This document shows, piece by piece, positions 44,278 through 51,175 of a DNA stretch of 64,000 nucleotides. The position numbers and the translations under genes are program-made. The notes beneath the pieces were generated by a model. The model made no database searches. It had not been told where the DNA came from and was given only the letters and a program-made list of their open reading frames with translations. Origin of the DNA: Bacteroidaceae bacterium (GTDB taxonomy: Bacteria > Bacteroidota > Bacteroidia > Bacteroidales > Bacteroidaceae). The first letter of the stretch is position 1. Each line of letters begins with the position of its first letter. The stretch covers positions 124,001 to 188,000 of the forward strand of contig JAGCPY010000067.1 of assembly GCA_017965425.1 (NCBI GenBank). Reading direction: 5' to 3'.

Positions 44278-44550
44278 ATGAACAAAACAGAATTGACAAA
44301 AGCTATTGCCGCCAAGGCTGGCCTGACCCAAGTAGATGCCAAGAAGGCTCTTGACGCAACGATTGACGCTATCACCGCTGCCCTCAAGGCAGGTGACAAA
44401 GTCGCTCTCATCGGTTTCGGCACGTTTGCTGTTGCAGAACGTCCCGCTCGTCAGGGCATCAACCCCCAGACGAAGCAGGTCATCGAGATTGCCGCTAAGA
44501 AGCAGGCCAAGTTCAAGGCTGGTGCCGAGCTCGACGCTGCCATCAACTAA
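44278..44550 (+). CDS. HU-family DNA-binding protein
   Basis: A 90-residue histone-like protein that bends DNA and helps compact the nucleoid. It begins MNKTELTKAIAAKAGLTQVDAKKAL and carries the beta-arm signature GFGTFAVAERPARQGINPQTKQVIEIAAKKQAKFKAG. The usual length and the promoter/leader support this start; the longer in-frame starts upstream lie in the leader. It is monocistronic, with a terminator 20 bp after the stop. Confidence 0.95.
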   Translation: MNKTELTKAIAAKAGLTQVDAKKALDATIDAITAALKAGDKVALIGFGTFAVAERPARQGINPQTKQVIEIAAKKQAKFKAGAELDAAIN

Positions 44551-44570
44551 GCTAAACCTACAGACCTACA

Positions 44571-44609
44571 GCGAAAGGCGTGCCGACAAGGTGCGCCTTT
44601 TGCTTTTGC
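44571..44609 (+). terminator. Terminator after HU
   Basis: Arms GCGAAAGGCG (44571-44580) and CGCCTTTTGC (44594-44603) pair with one G-T wobble around a small inner loop, followed by TTTTGC. Confidence 0.7.
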
Positions 44610-44618
44610 ATAGATGCC

Positions 44619-44706
44619 GGAACGTGTACACCTGAAGCCCGACACGTGTACACCTTATGAGGGGAACGTGAACACCTTTTTGAGGGAACGTGAACACCTT
44701 CGAGGC
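44619..44706. repeat. Four ~22-bp AACGTGTACACCT repeats
   Basis: Units of 22-23 bp: AACGTGTACACCTGAAG..., ACACGTGTACACCTTATGAGG, AACGTGAACACCTTTTTGAGG and AACGTGAACACCTTCGAGG. The core is partly palindromic. It lies between the HU terminator and the argS promoter. Confidence 0.75.
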
Positions 44707-44769
44707 ATGAAATATAGACAACAGGCTGCTAAAATTCGTCAATCTGAGCCAAAAGTCATAAATAATGCT

Positions 44770-44777
44770 TACCTTTG
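44770..44777 (+). promoter_or_regulatory. TAnnTTTG promoter for argS
   Basis: TACCTTTG followed by CAGCC; the start codon is 35 nt downstream. Confidence 0.65.
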
Positions 44778-44812
44778 CAGCCGATAAGAAACCACATATA
44801 TATTAATAAGGT

Positions 44813-46636
44813 ATGCAAATCGAACAGAAAATCACGCAGGCAGTCGTGGCTGCCGTCAAGGATTTATATGGTCAGGACGTGCCTGATGCACTCGTGCAAC
44901 TCGGCGCAACGAAGAAAGAGTTCGAAGGCCACCTCACGCTGGTCGTCTTCCCCCTCTTGAAGATGAGCCGCAAACGTCCGGAGGACACCGCACAGGACAT
45001 CGGACAATATCTGGTTGCCCAACTGCCAGACGTGGTGGCACGTTTCAACGTCATCAAGGGTTTCCTCAACCTCGTCGTCGCCGACGCTTGCTGGATCAAC
45101 CTCTTAGACGAAATCCGGCATGACGAGAACTATGGCCTCACGCCCGTGACCGACAATTCGCCGCTCGTGATGATTGAATATTCGTCGCCCAACACGAACA
45201 AACCGCTGCACCTCGGGCACGTACGCAACAACCTCCTCGGATGGGCGTTGGCACAGGTGATGGCGGCCAACGGAAACCGCGTCGTCAAAACTAACATCGT
45301 CAACGACCGCGGCATCCACATCTGTAAGTCAATGCTGGCGTGGTCCAAGTGGGGACATGGCGAGACACCCGCCAATTCAGGAAAGAAGGGCGACCACTTG
45401 GTAGGCGACTATTATGTGGCCTTCGACAAGCACTACCGCGCCGAGGTCAAGGAATTGGCAGATAAGTTCATGTCTGAAGGCATGGACGCAGAAGCCGCCA
45501 AGGAACGTGCCGAAAAGGAAAGCCCGCTCATGCAGGAGGCACGTGCCATGCTGGTGAAGTGGGAACAGAACGACCCTGAAGTGCGTGCCTTGTGGAGACA
45601 GATGAACGAATGGGTTTATGCTGGCTTCGACGAGACCTACAAGGCCCTCGGCGTGGGCTTCGACAAAATCTACTACGAGAGCCAGACCTATCTGGAAGGT
45701 AAGGAGAAGGTGATGGAAGGCCTTGACAAAGGCTTCTTCTATCGCCGTCCGGACGGCTCCGTTTGGGCAGACCTCACAGGCGAGGGGCTGGACGAGAAAC
45801 TGTTGTTGCGTGCAGATGGCACGAGTGTCTATATGACGCAGGACATCGGAACGGCAAAGCTTCGCTTCCAGGATTTTCCCATCGACAAGATGATCTACGT
45901 CGTCGGCAACGAACAGAACTACCACTTCCAGGTGCTGTCCATTCTCCTCGACAAGCTCGGCTTCAAATGGGGCAAAGACCTCGTCCACTTCTCATACGGC
46001 ATGGTGGAACTGCCGAACGGCAAGATGAAAAGCCGCGAAGGCACCGTCGTCGATGCAGACGACCTCATCGCTAAGATGATCAGCGATGCAAGGGAAATGA
46101 GCAAGGACAAAGTGAACAAGCTCGAAGACCTCACAGATGAAGAGGCTCAGGAGATTGCCCGTATTGTGGGCATGGGGGCATTGAAATACTTTATCCTGAA
46201 AGTGGATGCACGTAAGAACATGCTCTTCAACCCCGAAGAGTCCATCGACTTTAACGGCAACACCGGCCCCTTCATCCAGTACACCTATGCACGCATACGC
46301 AGTATATTAAGAAGGACAAGCGAGCTCCCGCCCCATCCCCTCACGAAGGGGGATGATTCTCCACTGCTTTCCGCCAAGGAGATTTCCCTCATCCAGCTGC
46401 TCGCCGCATTCGGCAGCGCCGTCCGACAAGCAGGAACCGACTACAATGTGAGCGTCATCGCCAACTACTGTTATGATTTGGCCAAAGAGTTCAATGGTTT
46501 CTACCATGACTTCCAAATCCTGAAAGAGCCGGACGAACAGATACGCGCCGTCCGCCTTGCCCTTTGCGAGTCAGTGGCCAAAGTCATCCGGCAGGGAATG
46601 GGGCTGCTCGGCATCGAAGTGCCAGAGAGAATGTAA
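44813..46636 (+). CDS. argS: Arginyl-tRNA synthetase
   Basis: 607 residues; charges tRNA-Arg with arginine. The class I HIGH motif appears as SPNTNKPLHLGHVRNNLLG (HLGH at 133-136). The catalytic domain continues with TNIVNDRGIHICKSMLAW and YVVGNEQNYHFQVLSILL, and the KMSKS position reads KMKSREGTVVDADDLI, as in many ArgRS. The N-terminal additional domain (DLYGQDVPDALVQLGATKKEFEGHLTLVVFPLLK) and the C-terminal DALR-type anticodon domain (YDLAKEFNGFYHDFQILKE) are both present. The length is normal. It has its own promoter and starts a plus-strand run. Confidence 0.97.
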   Translation: MQIEQKITQAVVAAVKDLYGQDVPDALVQLGATKKEFEGHLTLVVFPLLKMSRKRPEDTAQDIGQYLVAQLPDVVARFNVIKGFLNLVVADACWINLLDEIRHDENYGLTPVTDNSPLVMIEYSSPNTNKPLHLGHVRNNLLGWALAQVMAANGNRVVKTNIVNDRGIHICKSMLAWSKWGHGETPANSGKKGDHLVGDYYVAFDKHYRAEVKELADKFMSEGMDAEAAKERAEKESPLMQEARAMLVKWEQNDPEVRALWRQMNEWVYAGFDETYKALGVGFDKIYYESQTYLEGKEKVMEGLDKGFFYRRPDGSVWADLTGEGLDEKLLLRADGTSVYMTQDIGTAKLRFQDFPIDKMIYVVGNEQNYHFQVLSILLDKLGFKWGKDLVHFSYGMVELPNGKMKSREGTVVDADDLIAKMISDAREMSKDKVNKLEDLTDEEAQEIARIVGMGALKYFILKVDARKNMLFNPEESIDFNGNTGPFIQYTYARIRSILRRTSELPPHPLTKGDDSPLLSAKEISLIQLLAAFGSAVRQAGTDYNVSVIANYCYDLAKEFNGFYHDFQILKEPDEQIRAVRLALCESVAKVIRQGMGLLGIEVPERM

Positions 46637-46744
46637 GGAGGAGCCTCACGCCCCTCCCCCTTCTCCAAAGGGCATGAGGAAGCAGATGAAGGCCAATGCC
46701 TGCGAACGGATTCATTCAGATTCAATCAAAGAAGCCCCACAACT

Positions 46745-47200
46745 GTGAACGACCAATCCCCACAAGCGACTACGTCTCCTCGCCCTATGGAAAGTGGCAG
46801 GGTGGCAGAGGCTTTATGTGTTGACGCGGCCTGCTCCGGGAACCCGGGTCCGATGGAATACCGAGGTGTGCACCTGCCGTCGGGCAAAGAGATTTTCCAC
46901 TTCGGGCCTGTCCACGGCACCAACAACATCGGCGAGTTTCTGGCGATTGTGCACGCGATGGCGCTGCTGAAGCAAAAAGGGCTCTCGATGCCCGTCTATA
47001 GTGACAGCCGCACCGCTATCATCTGGGTCACGAAACGCAAGGCGAAGACCACCCTCGCACCAACACCTGAGAACGCGCCGCTGCTGGCGCTCGTGGCAAG
47101 AGCCGAAAACTGGTTGAGGCTAAACGGAACACCCTTTCCCCTGATCAAGTGGGATACCGAGAACTGGGGCGAAGTGCCTGCCGACTTCGGGAGGAAATGA
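46745..47200 (+). CDS. RNase H family protein
   Basis: 151 residues if the GTG at 46745 is used; an in-frame ATG at 46787 would give 137 residues and is equally plausible, since GTG starts are uncommon here. The RNase H carboxylates are recognisable: Asp in LCVDAACSGNPGPMEYRG, Glu in NNIGEFLAIVHAM, Asp in PVYSDSRTAIIWV and the last Asp near WGEVPADFGRK. It should cut RNA in RNA:DNA hybrids. No hybrid-binding N-terminal domain is visible. The stop overlaps a possible ABC exporter start (ATGA at 47197), hinting at coupling. Confidence 0.82.
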   Translation: MNDQSPQATTSPRPMESGRVAEALCVDAACSGNPGPMEYRGVHLPSGKEIFHFGPVHGTNNIGEFLAIVHAMALLKQKGLSMPVYSDSRTAIIWVTKRKAKTTLAPTPENAPLLALVARAENWLRLNGTPFPLIKWDTENWGEVPADFGRK

Positions 47201-47256
47201 GCCCCGAGGACGGTTCATATCCAGCATCAGGAAAAAACAGGAAACAGAATCATTCT

Positions 47257-49182
47257 ATGAAGAAAAAAGCTCAGCATCATACACAGGAAACGGCACCACA
47301 TCCACACCTGGCAGGGGCGGAGGGAAAGGCTTCCGGTGGCAGTTCCTTCTCGGCATTCCTCTCGCTTATGCGCCGTTTCGCACTGCCCTATAAGAAATAC
47401 ATCCTGTGCGCCATCATCGCCAACCTCCTTTCGGCAGTGCTCAACGTCTTCTCGTTCATGGGCATCATCCCCATGCTGCAAATGCTATTCGGCATGGATA
47501 CGACGGCCTATCACTTCATGCCTTGGGATGGCCCTGAGGGCATCAAGGAAATCGCCATCAACAACCTTTACTATTACACCACGTTGCTCATCGGACACTA
47601 CGGTCCCCAAACGACACTGCTGCTCATTGGTCTTGCCCTTTCCTTTGCCACGTTCCTGAAGACCTCCTGCTACTTCTTGGCCTTCGCCTCGATTGTGCCA
47701 GTCCGCACGGGCATCGTCCGCGATATCCGCACGCTGGTCTTCGACAAGGTCCTGTACTTGCCGCTGGCCTTCATGAGCGACGAGCGAAAAGGCGACATCA
47801 TAGCCCGCATGAGCGGTGACGTGGCAGAAGTGGAGAACAGCATCACGTCGTCTTTGGACATGTTGCTGAAGAACCCCGTGCTCATCATCATCTATTTTAG
47901 CTCGCTCATCTTCATCAGCTGGCAACTGACCCTCTTCACGTTGCTGGTCATCCCCATTCTGCTGTTCGTCATGGGACGCATCGGCAGAAAACTGAAGGGA
48001 CAGAGCCTCACGGCACAGGCCAAATGGAGTGACACGATGGCGCAGCTTGAAGAGATGCTTGGCGGATTGCGCATCATCAAGGCCTTTAACGCAGAAAGAC
48101 AAATCAGCCGACGTTTTCACAAGGCTTCGGAAGAGTACCGACAGGCCATTGCCCGCGTATCGTTCCGGCAGGTGTCGGCGCACCCCGTGAGCGAGTTCCT
48201 CGGCACATGCATCATCGTGCTGGTCTTGTGGTTCGGAGGAACGCTCATCTTCAGCAAGAGCGCCACGATTGACGCGCCAACCTTCATCTTCTACATGGTC
48301 ATCCTCTACAGCGTGATCAATCCGTTGCGCGAGTTTTCAAAAGCCACCTATGCCATACCCAAGGGACTGGCCAGTATGGAACGCATCGACAAGATCCTGA
48401 ACGCCAAGAACCCCATCCAGGAACCCGCGAAACCCAAGCACATTGAAGGCCTGAACGAGCGCATCGACTTCCGTCACGTCAGCTTCACCTACAGCAGTAG
48501 TGCCCAGGAGGTCATTCATGACATCGAACTCACCGTGCCGAAGGGCAAGACCTTTGCTATCGTCGGACAGTCGGGCTCAGGAAAATCCACGCTTGTCGAT
48601 TTGCTGCCCCGCTACCACGATGTGACGGGCGGCGAGATTCTCATCGACGGTGTCAACGTCAAGGACTTCAGCATACACGACCTGCGTTCGCTCATCGGCA
48701 ACGTCAACCAAGAAGCCATCCTCTTCAACGATACCTTCTTCAACAACATCGCCTTTGGCGCTCCCGACGCCACGATGGAACAGGTCGTCGAAGCCGCCAA
48801 GATTGCCAATGCCCACGACTTTATCCTTCAGAGCGAGAACGGCTATGACACCTACGTCGGCGACCGCGGATGCCGGCTCAGTGGCGGACAGCGACAACGC
48901 ATCTCCATCGCACGTGCCATCCTGAAGAACCCGCCCATCCTCATCCTCGACGAAGCCACCAGCGCCCTTGACACCGAGAGCGAGCGCCTTGTCCAAGAAG
49001 CGCTCGAACGACTGATGAAGAGCCGAACGACCATTGCCATCGCCCATCGCCTTTCCACCATCAAGCACGCAGACGTCATCTGTGTGCTCCACGAAGGACG
49101 CATCGTTGAACGTGGCACCCATGAAGAATTGCTGGCAATGGACGGCTACTACAAACATCTCAACGACATGCAACAATTGTGA
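47257..49182 (+). CDS. ABC exporter, fused permease and ATPase (MsbA/multidrug type)
   Basis: 641 residues starting at MKKKAQHHTQ; an earlier ATG at 47197 overlaps the RNase H stop and is possible. Residues ~35-370 are a six-helix ABC exporter membrane domain (LPYKKYILCAIIANLLSAVL; FMSDERKGDIIARMSGDVAEVEN; MLGGLRIIKAFNAE). The nucleotide-binding domain has Walker A GQSGSGKST, Q-loop NVNQEAILFNDTFFNNI, signature LSGGQRQRISIARAIL, Walker B ILILDEATSALD and H-loop IAHRLSTI. It works as a homodimer exporting lipid, lipid A or drugs; the cargo is not evident from the surroundings. Confidence 0.92.
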   Translation: MKKKAQHHTQETAPHPHLAGAEGKASGGSSFSAFLSLMRRFALPYKKYILCAIIANLLSAVLNVFSFMGIIPMLQMLFGMDTTAYHFMPWDGPEGIKEIAINNLYYYTTLLIGHYGPQTTLLLIGLALSFATFLKTSCYFLAFASIVPVRTGIVRDIRTLVFDKVLYLPLAFMSDERKGDIIARMSGDVAEVENSITSSLDMLLKNPVLIIIYFSSLIFISWQLTLFTLLVIPILLFVMGRIGRKLKGQSLTAQAKWSDTMAQLEEMLGGLRIIKAFNAERQISRRFHKASEEYRQAIARVSFRQVSAHPVSEFLGTCIIVLVLWFGGTLIFSKSATIDAPTFIFYMVILYSVINPLREFSKATYAIPKGLASMERIDKILNAKNPIQEPAKPKHIEGLNERIDFRHVSFTYSSSAQEVIHDIELTVPKGKTFAIVGQSGSGKSTLVDLLPRYHDVTGGEILIDGVNVKDFSIHDLRSLIGNVNQEAILFNDTFFNNIAFGAPDATMEQVVEAAKIANAHDFILQSENGYDTYVGDRGCRLSGGQRQRISIARAILKNPPILILDEATSALDTESERLVQEALERLMKSRTTIAIAHRLSTIKHADVICVLHEGRIVERGTHEELLAMDGYYKHLNDMQQL

Positions 49183-49208
49183 GATAATAAATAAAGGTAC
49201 GCAAGCGC

Positions 49209-49306
49209 GCACGTGTATATACGCACGTTGGCGTACGCATACACGTGGGGCCTTGAACGTATTCACCTTCCAGGCTTCACGTGTACACGTTCAAGGCATC
49301 AGGTAT
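49209..49306. repeat. Degenerate ACGTGTACAC repeats between ABC exporter and YqaA-like gene
   Basis: Contains CGCACGTGTATATACG, CGTACGCATACACGTG, TTGAACGTATTCACCTTCC and TTCACGTGTACACGTTCAAGG in ~22-bp steps, related to the arrays at 44619 and 63206. Confidence 0.55.
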
Positions 49307-49363
49307 AAACGCTGTTTTAAGGTTATTTAAGGGGAAGGAGCGTGAAGTCTGCACAATTCTGTG

Positions 49364-49371
49364 TATCTTTG
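49364..49371 (+). promoter_or_regulatory. TAnnTTTG promoter for the YqaA-like gene
   Basis: TATCTTTG followed by CGCAC; the ATG at 49382 is only 10 nt beyond the box, so the leader is a few nucleotides at most. Confidence 0.6.
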
Positions 49372-49381
49372 CGCACTCAAT

Positions 49382-49831
49382 ATGGCAACGTTTCTTGCGC
49401 TACTTGAATCCTGGGGATACGTGGGAATGCTGGTGGCCGCCTTCATCGCCGGCAGCGTGTTTCCCTTCAGCAGCGAGGCCGTGCTGACGGCCTTGCAGCT
49501 GGCTGGCCTTGAACCCGTTCGCCTGTTCTGTTTCGCGACGACAGGCAATGTGGCCGGCTCGATGTTCAACTATGGCGTAGGCACGTTGGGCAAGATGGAA
49601 TGGATCGAACGCTACCTGCACGTTGAGCCTACGAAAGTCGAACAGACGGCTCGCTGGATGGAGCGCTACGGCGCATGGATTGGCCTTCTCTGCTTCCTCC
49701 CCATCCTCGGCTCGGTCATCGCCGTCACGCTGGGATTCACACGTGCAAACCCGTGGCTCTCACTGCTGACCATCACCATCGGAAAGGCCACCCGCTACGC
49801 CATCCTCATCTTTGCCGTCTCCATGATCTGA
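49382..49831 (+). CDS. YqaA-family (VTT/DedA-like) small membrane protein
   Basis: 149 residues with four hydrophobic segments. The family pattern is visible: FIAGSVFPFSSEAVLTALQLAG, ATTGNVAGSMFNYGVG, then RYGAWIGLLCFLPILGSVIAVTLGF. These relatives of DedA proteins are thought to handle lipid or small-molecule movement in the inner membrane, but the YqaA branch has no settled function. The start at 49382 is set by the promoter just upstream; a longer in-frame start at 49361 lies across the promoter. The next gene begins 36 bp after the stop. Confidence 0.8.
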   Translation: MATFLALLESWGYVGMLVAAFIAGSVFPFSSEAVLTALQLAGLEPVRLFCFATTGNVAGSMFNYGVGTLGKMEWIERYLHVEPTKVEQTARWMERYGAWIGLLCFLPILGSVIAVTLGFTRANPWLSLLTITIGKATRYAILIFAVSMI

Positions 49832-49867
49832 CCATCTGCTGAACCTTCACCCATCAATCCTTTCACG

Positions 49868-50572
49868 ATGAAACCCTATTTGGCTTTTTCCGTATTTCTT
49901 GCCCTGCTGATTTCCTCGTTTGCAGCTGGCATTGACAGTCTGTTACGCACGGAACGACGTGCGCAACAGGATGTGGACCACGCCCTTAGCCTGACACTCC
50001 GACAGTGTTCAGCCGACCGCATCGATGCCGATACGATCCGCGTGTATCGCAGCCTGATCACCTGCGCAGCTGTGCGCGACACGGCCTACCTGTCTGTCGC
50101 CGTGACCGATGACGACCGCCGGCAGCAGCCAACACTGAAAGCCAAGACCGGCTTGACGTTTTCGCGCCTGTGGTCGCTCTCTGACCAAAGAGCTTCCAGC
50201 GTTTTGGCGTCATTGGCCGCACTGTGGCTGGCCGGCAGCCTCTGGTGGATGCGCCGACAGCAACAAGTCCTGCCCTTGCCGACGATGCAACTGGGCTTAC
50301 TCTGTTACGACGAAAACAGACAGCGCTTCACGGCTGGAGGAGAAGACGTGCACTTCACGCCCATGCAGCAAACGCTGATGGAACTCTTCTGGCAGGCGCC
50401 TGACCATCTGCTGATGCAGCAAGACATCTGCGACCGCCTGTGGCCAAAGAAACCCGATGCCTCGGCCACCCTCTACACGCTCATCCGACGCCTGAAACCC
50501 ACACTCGACCAAGTGGCTGGCGTGAATGTCGAATGCGACAGAGGCCGCTCCTACAGACTGACAGCCAAATAG
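49868..50572 (+). CDS. Membrane-anchored winged-helix (OmpR/PhoB-type) transcription regulator
   Basis: 234 residues. A first membrane helix (AFSVFLALLISSFAAGI) is followed by a ~90-residue periplasmic region, a second helix (VLASLAALWLAGSLWWM), then a cytoplasmic DNA-binding domain of the trans_reg_C type: FTPMQQTLMELFWQAPDHLLMQQDICDRLWPKK, then LYTLIRRLKPTL and the wing CDRGRSYRL. There is no phospho-receiver domain, so the periplasmic part may sense directly, like ToxR-type one-component regulators but with the DNA-binding part at the C-terminus. Four GTCAG direct repeats lie immediately downstream, ahead of the DUF3098 promoter, and are its most likely binding site (inference). Confidence 0.82.
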   Translation: MKPYLAFSVFLALLISSFAAGIDSLLRTERRAQQDVDHALSLTLRQCSADRIDADTIRVYRSLITCAAVRDTAYLSVAVTDDDRRQQPTLKAKTGLTFSRLWSLSDQRASSVLASLAALWLAGSLWWMRRQQQVLPLPTMQLGLLCYDENRQRFTAGGEDVHFTPMQQTLMELFWQAPDHLLMQQDICDRLWPKKPDASATLYTLIRRLKPTLDQVAGVNVECDRGRSYRLTAK

Positions 50573-50582
50573 ATATACACCC

Positions 50583-50621
50583 GTCAGGAAAACTGTCAGC
50601 CAATTGTCAGACAGTTGTCAG
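50583..50621 (+). promoter_or_regulatory. Candidate operator: four GTCAG repeats at 11-12 bp spacing
   Basis: GTCAG starts at 50583, 50595, 50606 and 50617, each of the last three preceded by T (TGTCAG). The spacing of one helical turn and the TGTCA core mirror pho boxes bound by PhoB/OmpR-type winged-helix domains. The set ends 34 bp before the -7 box at 50655 and starts 10 bp after the winged-helix gene. Confidence 0.6.
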
Positions 50622-50654
50622 GCAGTATCTTCGTTTTCTTTTTTGCTTTTTGCC

Positions 50655-50662
50655 TACCTTTG
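50655..50662 (+). promoter_or_regulatory. TAnnTTTG promoter for the DUF3098 gene
   Basis: TACCTTTG followed by CCGTC, 23 nt upstream of the ATG at 50685 and 34 bp downstream of the GTCAG repeats. Confidence 0.65.
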
Positions 50663-50684
50663 CCGTCGGTTTCATTTAAAACGA

Positions 50685-51020
50685 ATGGCAATGGAAACAA
50701 AAACAAGAAAAGAAAACGAAAAGAAAATGAAAAGGGACGGGCAGCCGCGGACTTGTGCCTTCGGTTGGCAGAACTTCGCCCTGACAGCAGTCGCCTTGAC
50801 ATTCATCGTCGCGGGCTTCCTGCTGATGCTGCCTCCCGTGGACATCCGCAACACAGTGGGCGGACGCTATGCACCGACACCAGGCCCTGGCGCTTACGAT
50901 GCCCGCAGGATTCGTGCGGCACCACTGCTGAGCTTCATCGGTTTCGTCATCGCGATTCCCGCCGTGATGTACGTGCCAAAAGCGCCCCGAAAAGACGAAG
51001 AAAAAGAGTCGGAAGTGTGA
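50685..51020 (+). CDS. DUF3098-family small membrane protein
   Basis: 111 residues (MAMETKTRKENEKKMKRDG...; an ATG six bases later is also possible). A Lys-rich N-terminus is followed by CAFGWQNFALTAVALTFIVAGFLLML, then a short loop with DARRIRAAPLLSFIGFVIAIPAVMYV, giving two membrane helices. This order, especially the 'fG..Nf' before the first helix and the 'R.IR.aP' before the second, is that of DUF3098 proteins, which in Bacteroidetes often occur near cell-division genes. The function is unknown. The promoter and the candidate operator suggest control by the upstream winged-helix protein. Confidence 0.8.
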   Translation: MAMETKTRKENEKKMKRDGQPRTCAFGWQNFALTAVALTFIVAGFLLMLPPVDIRNTVGGRYAPTPGPGAYDARRIRAAPLLSFIGFVIAIPAVMYVPKAPRKDEEKESEV

Positions 51021-51090
51021 AACTTCCTTAGAATTGACACACAGCGGTCAGAATCTTCGCTATTTTTTCGTCTTTTACGTGAAGTTTACC

Positions 51091-51098
51091 TAATTTTG
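51091..51098 (+). promoter_or_regulatory. TAnnTTTG promoter for the DUF2723 gene
   Basis: TAATTTTG followed by CAGCG; leader of about 75 nt. Confidence 0.6.
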
Positions 51099-51175
51099 CA
51101 GCGCATTATGTGCAAACAAGGCGCATAGCTTCCAAATCGAATCATCTAACTACACCAAAAATTGATTAACTCGCA

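Noticed and set aside
44278..44706. A replication origin at the HU gene and the adjacent repeat array
   Set aside because: No DnaA-box cluster or dnaA/dnaN neighbours; the repeats also occur at unrelated sites.
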